NCBI GenBank assembly: GCA_019022495.1
Contig: JAFEKR010000019.1
Span: 744,001-808,000 of the forward strand
Direction: 5' to 3'
DNA: 64,000 nt
From: Epichloe hybrida
Taxonomy: Eukaryota > Ascomycota > Sordariomycetes > Hypocreales > Clavicipitaceae
Below the pieces are notes generated by a model. The model saw only the letters and a program-made list of their open reading frames with translations. It was not told where the DNA came from and did no database searches. The translations under genes were made by a program, and so were the position numbers. Each line of letters starts with the position of its first letter. Within the stretch, counting starts at the first letter, position 1. Positions 1-11,069 of this stretch are shown in pieces.

Positions 1-617
1 ATGCAGAGTCAGCCAGCCATGGGCTGACACAAAAAGTGGTCCATTGAATTGACCCTGCGGCTTACTCATTATTAGTTATTACCTCCACGGCGCACGCATG
101 GCTCGGCTCAGGGGTCCTTTCCCCGGATCACGGCAGTCGCGCATACACGCGGGAAGCCAAATGATTGGTAGGTGCATGTGCGGAGTATGCTTGGCACTGA
201 CGTGTACGTAGTCACAAAAGAGGGTGTGGGACGAGTGATGATGACGGATGGAATCTGCGACAAACAAGTCGGACGGAAGAGCGAAGGATCCCTGTCTCTA
301 TTGTCAGGGGGGGGGGGGAAGCCAGCAGAGAGTCTGAAGATGACGAGTCAATCGAGCACAACGAAGAGCGACCCTCGAAGTTGGAATCTCACGTCAATAC
401 AGTAATAAAGGCACGAGTCATGTGAACAACCGCTCCGAATACAGTAGCAGAACTCATAATACGATTCCGGGTATAAACAAGCAAAGCACACAAATCTAGC
501 ATGAAAACTCGGGCTTAGTGCTTTTTTACATACATGGATATTGATACAACCTATATTGTAGCATATATTTCATGTCTCCTGAGCAGCGCCGGCTCTTATC
601 TCCCGGGCACTCGTTGC
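1..617. other. intergenic, no gene recognised
   Basis: Ordinary-composition DNA. Short open frames here have no recognisable domain, signal peptide or codon pattern. A run of 12 G lies at 307-318. The right end is the 3' flank of the minus-strand ankyrin gene. Confidence 0.6.
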
Positions 618-1430
618 TCAGATGTTTGTTGGAGCACCATGCGCGACCAGGAGTTCAACCAAGCGTAGCGAGCCACTATCCACAGCTACATGCAAAGCCG
701 TGTCTCCGGCGTTGTCCCTGGTGAGAACGTCAGCGCCGGCCTGGATCAGCATAGAAACAGCCCCTGCGTTGCCGCTTTGAACGGCAGTGAAGAGGGGAGT
801 GCGGCCGTTTAAGTCCAGCAGGTTAGGATCAGCGATGTGCTGTAGCAGAATCCCCATCATCGCCGCATTGTTGTTCCTAGCGGCGAGATGCAGAATCGTG
901 TTCCCATCAGCATCCTGCGTCATGAGATCCGCGCCATGGGATATGAGAAACTGGACAATGTCCTTGTACCCATGCTGCACGGCACGAGATAGCGCAGTTC
1001 CGCCCCCAACCGGGACTATATATGACGCTACTGGCTCGTCCCAAAGTGACGCCGAGTCAATCGAGGAAGGCTCCAGAGAAGAGCTGGTCTGCATCGGGAT
1101 GCCTGCGTAGCCGTTGTCGGGGCTGCTCTCTTGGATGCCATCGCTCTCGTGTTTTTGTTGCTGCTTCTGCTGCTGGTCAAGCTCATTGAACGGCATCATG
1201 GCCATCTCGAACGTCTTGATCAGACGCTGTTTGTGGTTGTTGCCTGCACCCGTCTGCTTCAGCACTTTCTCGACAGCTGGGGGGGCTCGCACTGGCGAGG
1301 CGAGAAGAGGCGAGAAGCACGTGAACCTACGGTATGTTCGTTGTGCGTTTCGATTCTGGATCCGCCTTCGCTCCCTTCTGAACCTTTCTGCTGGTGCTGG
1401 ATCGACATCAGCGTCAGCTACAATGTTCAT
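618..1430 (-). CDS. bZIP-like basic region plus ankyrin-repeat protein
   Basis: Frame of about 270 codons on the minus strand, stop TGA at 618-620. I start it at the ATG at 1430; the open frame extends a few codons further upstream but without another ATG. Near residues 19-37 is a basic block, RRERRRIQNRNAQRTYRR, which resembles the fungal bZIP basic region N-R-x-A-Q-R-x-Y-R; a clear leucine zipper is not visible. A glutamine-rich linker follows. The C-terminal ~130 residues form four ankyrin repeats, recognised by G-x-T-x-L-x-x-A (for example GNTILHLAARNNN and GDTALHVAVDSGS) and the HGAD/AGAD turn. Proteins joining a short bZIP-type segment to ankyrin repeats are common in Pezizomycotina and are usually called transcription-factor-like, so a nuclear regulatory role is inferred only. 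A possible 54-nt intron (GTAGG...CCCAG, about 1275-1330) follows TYR; being a multiple of three without a stop, it cannot be decided from sequence alone. It is the only well-preserved gene of normal length in the window and lies ~3.8 kb from the RIP-mutated block. Confidence 0.75.
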   Translation of the reverse strand: MNIVADADVDPAPAERFRRERRRIQNRNAQRTYRRFTCFSPLLASPVRAPPAVEKVLKQTGAGNNHKQRLIKTFEMAMMPFNELDQQQKQQQKHESDGIQESSPDNGYAGIPMQTSSSLEPSSIDSASLWDEPVASYIVPVGGGTALSRAVQHGYKDIVQFLISHGADLMTQDADGNTILHLAARNNNAAMMGILLQHIADPNLLDLNGRTPLFTAVQSGNAGAVSMLIQAGADVLTRDNAGDTALHVAVDSGSLRLVELLVAHGAPTNI

Positions 1431-1445
1431 CTCGGGCCCGAGCAA

Positions 1446-1872
1446 AAATCGGCTAGCTATCGCTATGTCACGTCGCCTCGGCCAGGGGGCTCCAGTTTAT
1501 GCTTGGATCGAGTAGCGTTAACAAGGATGAGCTCCCTGTGAAGAGATCCTGCCATCAAGTAGTACAAGATCCATCCCCTATGTATGTAGGCCATCTATCT
1601 AGCATTCTTGACCGACTTAACATGACTTAACACCGCGACTAAGTGGTATGCGCAATGAAAGGTCGCTCCCGCCCCCCCCCTTTTGCTTATGGTTATTAGG
1701 CGCAGAATTGTGCCCCATTGCCTTCTCCACAACCTCTGAACCCCCCTGGGCCTAGCGAGCTCGCAGTTACCTGTTTCTGTGCGTTAAAATACCAAGTTTG
1801 AGTATCGGAACACTAGAGCGCAGTTAGCATTAAGACTACTAAAGGGGTACGATTAATATGTATGCGTTATGG
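1446..1872. other. intergenic, probable divergent 5'/3' flanks
   Basis: No gene seen. It holds the upstream region of the ankyrin gene and the downstream flank of the small secreted ORF. A C-rich homopolymer run lies near 1671-1680. Open frames overlapping 1114-1541 on the plus strand are antisense shadows of the ankyrin gene. Confidence 0.5.
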
Positions 1873-2067
1873 TTATCTTACGCAATATGTGAAATGCTTA
1901 TGACCACTATGCTTTTTATTATCTTTTTCGCAAGTGGTATCGCCCGGGGTTCCGCTGCCGTGGCACCACAACGGGCAAGGGTATTTCCGGCAATGAGGAA
2001 GTACAAGTTGTCGATCAGGAACCCCAGCCACGGCCGCTGTGATTGAGAGAAGAAGGAGAAGCTTCAT
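1873..2067 (-). CDS. small secreted cysteine-rich protein (candidate)
   Basis: A 64-codon frame starting at ATG 2067. Residues 1-15 (MKLLLLLSITAAVAG) are a textbook signal peptide: Lys2, a leucine-rich hydrophobic core and small residues before a likely cleavage site after Ala14/Gly15. The mature part would be ~49 residues with five cysteines (positions 26, 31, 35, 46, 62), three of them clustered in CRKYPCPLWC. This is the general look of small secreted fungal proteins, a class that includes effectors, but I recognise no family. An odd cysteine number and a Lys/His-rich tail suggest that the true 3' end may differ through an unrecognised intron or that the ORF is decayed. It sits ~3 kb from a RIP-mutated transposon block, a typical setting for fast-evolving secreted genes. 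Function unknown; expression not shown. Confidence 0.45.
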   Translation of the reverse strand: MKLLLLLSITAAVAGVPDRQLVLPHCRKYPCPLWCHGSGTPGDTTCEKDNKKHSGHKHFTYCVR

Positions 2068-2454
2068 TTGGGCCGTCTAGCATGGATCGGATTGAATTTG
2101 CAGGTGAGAAGGAGGAGGGAAGTGTTGTGTTCTTATACAATTATTAGTCCGTACGTCCGTACTGTACAAGACGTATTAGTATTAAACTGGGTTACAGTAA
2201 ATCTCGGCTCCAACAAAGTTGATCTCTACAAGCATTGTGAAGCTAGGTAATAAGCCTATTATCAAAACACTTCACCCACTATTTATCCGTGATGCTCCCT
2301 CCCTTACTATGTGCGCGAAATAGCCAGGAAAAAAACTTTGCCTGAAATCGACTAACGATGCATCTTAGCCAGTTCATTTTTGCCGAATTGTAAAAAAAGA
2401 GCCCCTTGAAACTGCACTGTTATTTCTAGTCGCCCAAAACTGCTTGCTCTGCTT
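2068..2454. other. intergenic, nothing recognised
   Basis: Upstream flank of the small secreted ORF and downstream flank of the phosphotransferase pseudogene. No conserved frame or RNA gene was seen. Confidence 0.5.
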
Positions 2455-3225
2455 CTAGTAGCGTCCAGCAGCAAGCCATGTCAAACTCCACCATCGTAGC
2501 CGTCCAAAAGAGCCCCAGCTCTCCGGCACCCCGAAAATCGACATGGAAGCATATTCGAAGTAGACCGGATAGAATCTAGCGAGGTCCTGATCAAGTGCAT
2601 TAACCATGATATTGCGAGGGGCGAGATCATGGTGCGTCAGCACAAAAGCTGTGGCGCTGAGATCTAGTGAGCCATTTAAGGCTGCATGATCGTGGCTACT
2701 CTCTCTGCGTCCATGCCTATGTAACAGACCTAAAATCCTTCCAGAAGGCTAGGAAGTCTATAATATATTTAACCATAGCCCATGCAGGTGACCTAAATTG
2801 GTCATTAAACCAGAACGACCTGCAACTACCAGTGATAAGCGATCCGGTATTTTCCGAGATAATAGACCGCATTGACGATACGAAACAGCTAAGTTAAAAG
2901 GTAAGGAGAAGAGAAGCGGACCAGCTTAGCCCAGGCCAAGCATCTTCCATTATCCTGCCCTAGATCCGTTCTATAACGAGAAAATCCACATGCACATAAT
3001 TTACTAACGTAGTAGTTGTGGTTTTCGTATGCCGAGAGTTTGTGCAACCTCGACTGCTTTCATCGTGTCGGCGAGGCAGTCTGGCTTGTAGGCCTTGGCG
3101 AGGAAACGGCTTGACAGCAACACGATGCCATCGTGGGTTCCTGGCCGTGGGCTCTGAAAATGAGGGCTTTCAACTATAGAACTATGTCTTCGGGAGACTC
3201 TTCTCGGCATAATGGTTGTGTTCAA
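2455..3225 (-). pseudogene. APH/choline-kinase-like phosphotransferase, broken
   Basis: Remnant of a fungal protein of the aminoglycoside phosphotransferase (APH) kinase-like family, minus strand. The N-terminal part (3225-3004) reads LSSRFLAKAYKPDCLADTMKAVEVAQTLGIRKP, shown here only to identify the family: it matches the nucleotide-binding lobe start with its AKAYKP element. The C-terminal part (about 2700-2455) contains THHDLAPRNIMV, the catalytic-loop H-x-D-x-x-x-x-N signature, then FYPVYFEYASM and GRLRWWSLTWLAAGRY. In the ~330 bp between them the family sequence jumps between frames and meets stops, and the segment that should carry the DWE/DWD metal-binding motif is shortened to LDQDLARFYP. 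So both frameshifts/indels and loss of the second catalytic motif are visible. An in-frame TAG ends the C-terminal part. Such fungal kinase-like genes are numerous, so loss of one copy is unremarkable. A real gene with several introns is a weaker alternative. Confidence 0.65.
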
Positions 3226-3900
3226 TACGGTGCCCGATTTTGGCTGATTTAAAGTGCAACTTAACAGGGCACTCTAGATCATAGTTAAGTCGATCGTCGG
3301 ATTAGCTAGTTGCAATATTAAGTAAGTTAGATAGTTACTTACTTATTTACTTAGGCATTAATACTTCAATGTTGCATCATGAACCAAGTCAACGATCCAT
3401 GACACTTCAGTAGGTCGTTCAACCAACAGGAGCGCTGCACTAGTCTGCAATCACCTACTTGTACCGGACGAACAAACTTTGTACTCCATGCCAGGCCTGC
3501 CCCTGCCAGCCTATCCAAGCACAAGTTAATCATTGCGGTTCTAAAGCAGCAAGTGGGTAATAACGCGATTTCGGAGTTTGCCCTGCCGACGTGCAGCTGT
3601 TCCGATCATGCCGATACCTAACCCAAGCGAGTCAGGTAAATGGGCCTATTAGCGCTACTCCGTAGTCCGTGCAAATCTTTCTTTGGATCTCGTTCAGTCC
3701 TAGAAAAAGATTCAAGAAGGTGGCTTCGGGGCCGCAAGCAACACTGTTTACAAAAACTGGCCGCCTCCATAAAGCAGTCTACCCCTGTATACGGATTAAT
3801 ACACCCTCTCACTTCTTTCCGTTGATCCATCCATCGCACAGTGTTTGCATCCGTGGCTCTATAGCCCAGAGACCATCCTAACGCTCTCTTTATATTCCTC
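3226..3900. other. intergenic, nothing recognised
   Basis: No domain, RNA or repeat recognised. Composition is intermediate. Frames of 60-75 codons at 3618-3881 on both strands overlap each other and have no supporting features. Confidence 0.5.
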
Positions 3901-4850
3901 CAAAGCCTGCGATCGGCTCAGATGGACCCTCACGGGGCCATTGACATCGGCTATTTCTGTTTTGGTAGATGCTCGAGCCACTGATGGGCCAGCCGAGCCG
4001 TACTTTTGGCAACGGGCATCTGGGAACATATGGCACCCTGCTTCCGAGGAAAGTGTTTCCTACCGTTCATAGCCGAGCATTACTGTCACGATCCTCGATT
4101 TAGAGAGCTGGGATCACCAGTGGAATGAGTACCATGAACACGCCGACCGCGAGGATGAAGGCTGTGTCTTTACCGAGGACAATAACGATGGCCCTGGTGA
4201 GCTACTCGAGTGTTATAGCGAGCAAGGACCACAAGCACCATAGCCTCTAGTGGCTAAGGCCTCTGTGAAGGAATTTTTCAGAGTCCACTTTTACGTATCC
4301 AACGTTCACCCGTGGTAAATGGAGCATTTTGATAATATCTTATCCGCTGTCAATATATTGGACAACAGAGTGGCACCGGCAGGTCAGAAACTGGTGGTTT
4401 CGTACTCAGATCTCCAAAGTTTGATCATTAAAGATGAGAGCATCTGGCAACAAAGTGGCCTCGGTCGTCCATTGCCATTTATAGTGCCAACTGTAGCGCC
4501 AACTCAAGGGCCGTGGCCTCCACATTTGCCACAGCATCGGTTTCAGATGATGACGCCGACCAAGTCAGGAGACTCAATGAGCAATTGAGGCGTGAAGGAT
4601 CGGACGTCCGTTATGATAAGACCTAGCAGCTACTGGCTGCGCGAGCTAGATTTTGCTTACGGTCTTTGAAGAGAGGAGCGTGGTTATAAATTGTACCGCT
4701 CAAACGATGAGAAGAGTGAATTACGGGAGGAACGCTATAAGCTTCGTACTGCTAATTTATCACCGTCACATTGTGGCAGAACAACAAGAAAGTATAAACA
4801 CATTCAGATGTTGTCAGCTCTATGAAGTTCGGTAAATACTGAATAAAATA
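3900..4850 (+). pseudogene. decayed protein gene of unknown family
   Basis: Protein-like stretches on the plus strand lie in different frames. Around 3920-4080 one frame reads smoothly from ATGGACCCTCACGGGGCC; 4319-4588 holds an 89-codon frame beginning MEHFDNILSAV; around 4540-4670 another frame gives a charged stretch (DDADQVRRLNEQLRREG, then YDKT followed by TAG); and charged coiled-coil-like sequence continues to ~4770 after a further frame change. The alternation of plausible, low-stop protein sequence between frames indicates an old gene broken by indels, not several genes. I do not recognise the family; the acidic/basic heptad-like C-terminal part suggests a coiled coil. It is little affected by RIP, so it probably decayed as single-copy DNA. 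An intron-rich intact gene cannot be fully excluded. Confidence 0.4.
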
Positions 4851-5209
4851 AACGCATGATATCAGGTACTGCAAGCAACATCAGATCTTAAGATCAAGAA
4901 AGAGACAGTATTGGTGAGAGAGGTTTTGTCAATGTTCACTCCATTATTCGAATTTTCAGTGCCATCTTTTCCCTATGCAGTGTCTTCTTTTCGGCAATGT
5001 TGTACCCTTGGCAGAATCTTCTCGCCAGGACCTTTTGTCTTTGCCTAGGCGCTTTCAATGTCCGTGAAGTGGATAGGATGGCTCCAAGATGTCGACACAT
5101 TACTAGCGTACATTAACAAAGACCCGACGACCTGATATTTGCTGCACCCACAAGGGCATAATTAATCCCTGCCGCACGATAGTCTCGCTACTTAACTAGC
5201 TAAGATAGG
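4851..5209. other. transition from unique DNA to RIP-mutated block
   Basis: Ordinary composition persists to roughly 5190. From about 5210 on, nearly every CpA/TpG is replaced by TpA and GC content drops abruptly. No gene seen. The exact outer end of the old Copia5 element lies near here but could not be fixed, because no terminal TG or target duplication is convincing. Confidence 0.5.
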
Positions 5210-5654
5210 AGTCTACCCCTAGCTAGTTATTTTCTATAATCTCTATAACTATATAGTATGTTTTAGCACTATATTAGTACCTTACTTATAGTAAAGGTAC
5301 TTAGGTATTTAAACTATAGTTTACACCTTCTTATAGGGATAAATAACTTAATAAAGGTAGTTATATTAAACCCTAGCTTTATAGTTTAATATAGTAGTAA
5401 TTATATAGTGTTTATAATTATTATACCTCTCTTTTAAATTAGTACTCTTCTCTTTAAATTATCCTATTATTTAATCTTTAAATAAATTAGTATATACTTA
5501 GGAAAAGAGGCTTAAAATTTATTAATATTATGATTAAGTAGCCCTAGTATACTAGGATTAAACACTATTATTTATTAGTTTAATAACACTATAGAATATC
5601 TTATAATATCTAAGGAATCTTTAAAAAGTAATAAGCTAGCTATTAAGCTATAGG
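5210..5654 (+). mobile_element. Copia5 segment 1 (probable 5' LTR/leader and gag start)
   Basis: First visible piece of an old plus-strand Ty1/Copia element. From about 5555 a gag-like frame (GLNTII...SLKSNKLAIKL) begins, and it continues in the same frame across the Gypsy1 insertion into 26426-26684 and then 34488 onward. The ~340 bp before it probably hold the 5' LTR and leader, but I could not mark LTR ends. All likely Gln/Trp codons are TAG/TAA, as expected from RIP. Its last five bases (5650-5654, atagg) are the Gypsy1 target-site duplication. Confidence 0.55.
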
Positions 5655-5873
5655 TGTTATGGACTAGCCCCTAGGCGGCTGTAATAGGGCGTTAATATAG
5701 TATTAAGAGACTTAGGGAAGAGAAGGGAAAGGAGAAGAGGCTATCCCTAGTAATACCCCTTATACCCCCTTAGCTCCTTATATAAGCCCCCCTTTCCTTA
5801 CCTTACTTATTCCTACTTGCCCCTACCCTTCTTACTATATAGAAAATGCTTAGGTAAAGCCTAAGCCCTTATA
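5655..5873 (-). repeat. Gypsy1 3' LTR
   Basis: 219 bp, starts tgttatggactagccc and ends agcccttata. Pairs with 26202-26420. Its outward (left) edge keeps bases that are mutated in the partner (aggcggctgtaatagggcg here, aggtagctataataaggcg there). Confidence 0.9.
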
Positions 5874-7689
5874 TATACCCTTACTTAGTCTTATTAAGCC
5901 TGCCCCTTTATTATAGCATACCTTATTATACTATTAGTAAATAAGGCAAATCACTCCTACCTCTATTACTACCTTTCTATAAATTATCTAGTAGGTATTT
6001 AATTATATTTAATCCTATTCCTTACTTATTACTATTAGGTGCGTAATACCTATATCCTGCTAGCTTATTATGCTATTATTATACACGTGATACGTTTACC
6101 TTGCTAACCTGTTATTATTATAATATCTAGCCCCTACCCCTACTAGTTTATAATTTATTTAATAAGGATATATAATATATTTACCCTACTAACTTATTAT
6201 TTTATTATAGTCTCTAACCCTACCCTTACTAGTTTATTAATTACTTAATATAAGTACTAAACTATATATAAATATCCCACTTAGTTCCTTATTATATCTT
6301 ACCTTCCCTTATATAACACTATCTATCTATTATTATAGTTTTATTATACCTTCCCCTTCTTCTATTAGTCCTTACTTCTTAGATAATTACTCCCTTATTT
6401 AATATACCTTATAATCTATCTAACCCTCCTTTATCTCTAGCTACTCCTATAATACCCTTATCCTATTCTAATAGTAACTTCCTTATAGAAAGTAACTCTA
6501 ATAATAAATAATATACTACCTCCTAATCTATCTAGTGCCCTTATAGGCTATATATAAAATAAGCCCTTACTACTAGTATACTAAAATACTACTTACCTAA
6601 GTCTAGGGAATCCTATCCTTTATATTAGAGGTAATATCTTATCTATATTTAGCACACTAGGCTCTTATTTACTAACCTATATCTTTATTATATATTAAAG
6701 GATATTAAGGTAAAGATTACTATAGGTATATATATTATTAAACCTAGAGTCCTAAAGACTAAGGAAATAAAAAAGAAAATACTTATTCTATCTTAAAGGT
6801 ATTACTACCTTATTAATTAGTAAAACTCCCTCCTTACCTAGGCTTAGTTTAACCTAGCTTCTATTTAGTTAGCCCTTAGGGTATCCCTAGCTATAAATAC
6901 TACTATAATAAATATAACTAGTCTTAATATTACCCCTTTTATTAGCACTAGCTCTTTAGGTAGTTATAGTATAGCTTAATCTATATAATAAGTTATAGGT
7001 ATTCTATTCTAATAGAACTAATAAGTTATAGGTAGGCTAAGCGTAATACATATAAAGATATATAATTAATTTACTACGCTTCTCTAAGCTTTATTACCTT
7101 ATTACTAAGATAAGATCTATTAATATTCTTAGATTACTAGGTTAAGTAATAAATCTCCTTTATATTACTACTAGTATTATTTACGCTATCCTTCTATATT
7201 AGGTTTAACTTATAATTATATTCCTAGGTTATTAGAAGCTAGCTATTCTCTAGCTAGAAATAATATACTTTCTTCTCCTAGCTATTCTTCTCCTATACAC
7301 TATCCTCCTACTAAGTCTCCTATTATACCCTCTCTTACTTATACTCCCTATACTAACCTTACTTACACTATCCTAGTTCTAGGTTATACCTAATATAAAC
7401 TAGATAAATAACTTATTATACTACACCTATTACCTAGTAAAGAAAGTACTATAGCTATAGTAGTAGTAATATAACTTTAGCTAGAAGTAATACCCTCCTA
7501 TTTATTTTCTCCTAGTAATTAGGGTAATAACTTACTAGATAAGTATTCTTATTAAGTAATAGTAAAATATAGTAAGTAAGTATCTAGGGTACTTATAGGA
7601 GTCTTTATAGCTATATAAGTTTTCTAAAATTAATTTAGTTTATTATTAGTTTATATATTACCTTATTTTACCTTAAATTTATTAAGTGC
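5874..7689 (-). other. Gypsy1 long 3' region, unexplained
   Basis: About 1.8 kb between the chromodomain-coding end of pol and the 3' LTR. No domain could be recognised in any frame. RIP makes a former ORF hard to exclude. Gypsy2 and Gypsy3, a different family, also have a ~1.9-kb region at the same place. Confidence 0.5.
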
Positions 7690-10600
7690 TTATATCTTCT
7701 TTATACTTTCTAGTAGCTCCTATATTAGTTAGGAGTATCTTACTTACTTAACTAAGATATTCTATTATCTTCCTTACCCCTATATATTCTAAGCTACTAG
7801 AATTTACTTAACCTAATATTTCTCTATAAGCTTATTATTACCCTCCGCTAGGACTTATTTAGGACCTAGGTGTAAGTCTTATAGCTATTAGCTTAGGAGT
7901 AAGTCTTTTACTATATATTTAATAAGGTTTACGTAAAAAACCAAATAAATACCCCTTAGTATATTAAGTTAGACTATAAAAGGGGATAGCACTTTTATAA
8001 CTATATACTTTATAGCTACTTAGTTAAGTTTCCTTAAGGGGTGGTTTATCTTTATATTCCTAAGTAATAGCTACACCTTATCCCTAACCTAAAAACGTTC
8101 TACTAGGTATCTTAATACTAATATTATGTCTTATTACTATTACTATATATAAGCTATTATAGCCTAAGCTAAATAAGTACCCTCTTAGAGATAGCTAAGG
8201 AAATAAATAGCTTTTCTCTTTAGTGTAGTTGTAAATATAGGTATGTCTAGTTAGGTTTAAATTAGTTTAAGATTATATCCGTGAAGTAATCTATTTAGGC
8301 TTACTCTAGTAGCTAATAAGGTCCTATTATTAATCACTAGTTAATAAGCAGTAAAGTGTTCTAGCTAGTTATACTATAAGAAGGAAATAGTAACGCGTAA
8401 AATTACCTATACCTCCTAGTTTACCTATTTTATACTACTATTAGTCTAAGGATAGTGTAATATAAAGAGTAATTAATCTATCCCTACTAGGGAATATAAT
8501 ATTATCTAAAATTATCCTAACTAGTCTAAGCCTTAGTCTATAATAATAAACTAAGGGAATTCTCTAAATCTCTACTAAACTATCTTAAAGTATTTCACAT
8601 AATCCTTAGCTTTTATAAAGATTATAGCCTTAAGCTATATAAACTTTAATAGCCTATCTGTAATAACTATAAGGTATTAAGGTTACTTAGGTAATAAAGC
8701 TAGTAAGTTTATTATAAAGTTAATAAAGATTTATAACCAAAACCAATTAGGGATTAGTAAAGGCTTTAGTAAGCCCTAGCATTACTAATAGCTCTTATAG
8801 CTACTAATATAGTAGTAGTTATAAATAAATCTTACTATATCCTATAATATTCTATCCTAATAAAACTAGTGTTATAGAATTTAAAACATAGTATTATAGC
8901 TAGGGTAACTTACAACTAGTAAGTTATAACTTTATTAAATAAGAGTTATTATAAGGGGTTCCTAGGCTAGGACTTATATATGCCCCTAGAACTATAGCAC
9001 GCTATAAGCGCTTATAGAATAATCTATAACTTATTCTCTTATTATTACTTCTAGGGGAAACTTCCTAGCACCCTCCTAAATAGCTTTTAGTTATATACTA
9101 TACATAGGGTCTAATATAATAGCCTAGTCCTAGAGGTCCTAAAGGTGCTTGCTAGTAAAGAGGGCCTCCCTTACTAGAGGCAGGGATAATTAGTATATAT
9201 ATAAGGCTATAATAGGTTTATCTAGGTCCGTTTCTAGTAATAGGGATAGTTACGTAATTATAATTAGCTATAGAACCTATCCCTATCTTAAGGACTCCCT
9301 ATATTAGTCCTATTCCCTCCTAGATAGGGTATCTAGGCATTACACTTATATACTAGGTTTATAATATAAATAGAAATTAAATAGCATAAGCGTATTTACC
9401 TATTAAGCTTGCTATTCTAATATTAGTCTTAGTATTATAAAGTACTCTAGGTTCTTATAGTCTATATAAATCATAAACAGGTAGGAGACGCCTTATAACT
9501 CTACTAACTATACCTTTAAGCATAAAATAATAGCTAGTAGCTCCTTATTATAGATTATATAATTCTTTTATAATACTATAAGACTAGCGGAGTAGTAGGC
9601 CACTAGGTATAATACACTATCTAGTCTTAATTATAAGAGGTAACCACTAAGGGCTATTCCTAAGTAGTTAGCCTCCACTACTATAAGGTAGTCTAGATCC
9701 TATTATACTAGGATAGGATATATAATAAAAGTATTCTTTAGCCTCTTAAAAGCCTTATTCTCCTCTAGTCCCTAGTAAAATAAAGTATTTCTCTTAGTAA
9801 GATAAATAAGGGGGGCTACTAACTTAGAGAAGTTACTAATAAAGTTATAATAGAAGTTTATAAACCCTAAGAAGCTTTAGACCCCCTATAGCTTTATAGG
9901 TACTGCCTATTCCCTTATAGCCACTACCTTTATAGGATTAGGATAAATTAAGCATTCCGCTATAATAATATATCCTAGGTATTAGACCTCTTTAATAGCA
10001 AACACAGACTTATTAATATTAAGGTATAGTCCTATAGAACGTAAGCATCCTAATATTAATTATACCTTTACTATATAGTCCTTCCTTAATCCCCTAGAGT
10101 AGACTAGAATATTATTAAGGTAAGCTATTATAAAGTCCCCTAATACATCCCCTAAGGATTTATTAATATACTATTAGAAGGTTACTAGTGTACTTACTAG
10201 GCTAAATAGATAAACTAACTATTTAAATAGTCTAAACCTAGTATAAAAGGTAGTAAGGTGCTCCTTACCCTTAGCTATCTATAGTTTATAAAACACTACG
10301 CAAATATTTACCTTTATAAACTAATACGCCTAGGAGAGGGAGCGTAGTATTTCCTTAATTAACAAGAGTAGATATTAATCCTATACTATAATCTTATTAA
10401 GTATATAATAGTCTACGTAAAACCACTATCCCTTATTTGCTTTCTTTATAAGGAGAATAGGGGCTATAGCTAACAAGGAGCTAGCACAAATCTAGCCCTT
10501 ATCTATTAGATTTATTATCTAGTGACAAACCTCTAATAACTAATCCCTTAGCATATTATATAGTGGACCCTATAGGAGTGTTAGTTCGGATCTATCTAGA

Positions 10601-10804
10601 TTCCTACGTAAATATATGTGATAATTAAGGGAACCCTTATACGGGGGTAGGCCGTTAGCTTTAGCCTTATTAAAAAGATTTATAAAGTCTACTAATTCCC
10701 TTAGTAACATAGCTATATTAAAGCTATCTAGTTTTATTTTAGGCGCTATAATTTACAGCACTATTATTATTTCTTTAAGGCTTATAGCTATAAACCTTAT
10801 TATA
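7690..10804 (-). pseudogene. Gypsy1 pol: RT C-terminal part, RNase H, integrase, chromodomain
   Basis: Minus-strand pol relic full of TAG/TAA. The RT active site is at 10111-10122 and reads AYLNNILVYS, i.e. the family YLDD box with both catalytic Asp codons (GAT) turned to AAT by CpA-to-TpA change on the opposite strand. RNase H should follow at ~9.9-9.2 kb and integrase at ~9.1-7.9 kb; the integrase end near 7.9-8.05 kb shows the VFHVNL-like motif (read VFYVNL) that closes chromovirus integrases. At ~7850-7690 one frame gives EKY-stop-VK then ILVKxVRYS, matching the chromodomain pattern (VEKIL...YLVKWxGY) with Trp and Gln codons turned to stops. The integrase D,D,E residues could not be picked out with confidence. 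Confidence 0.7.
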
Positions 10805-10809
10805 GTATC

Positions 10810-11069
10810 TATTGGTTACACCAAGGTCCTGCGCAGGTATAAGGGTAATCCCGTATGATTGAAGTCAATGATAGTTAGTTAGCTAGCTAGGAAAGAGAGA
10901 GAAGAGAAGGAAAGTCTAGATACTAGAAAAGTGAGCGAAATCCGTATGTGGGGTAAAAGAGAGGGTAGCGAATTAATGTAGCCAATTATATCGCGTGCAT
11001 CGCGCCAGACCCATAATTAGTCTAGTCTTTAGCCACGATTAAACTAATGAAGATCCAAAGGAATTAACA
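10810..11069 (-). repeat. Copia1 3' LTR
   Basis: 260 bp, begins tattggttacacc (TG changed to TA) and ends gaattaaca. Immediately inside lies a polypyrimidine stretch (ctctctttttccttt, ~11076-11091), i.e. the polypurine tract of a minus-strand element. Confidence 0.9.

Noticed and set aside
787..1541. Plus-strand open frames of 107-136 codons
   Set aside because: They lie antisense to the ankyrin-repeat gene and have no domain; they arise from its codon bias.
1858..2250. Plus-strand frames of about 60 codons
   Set aside because: Antisense to, or beside, the small secreted ORF; no features of their own.
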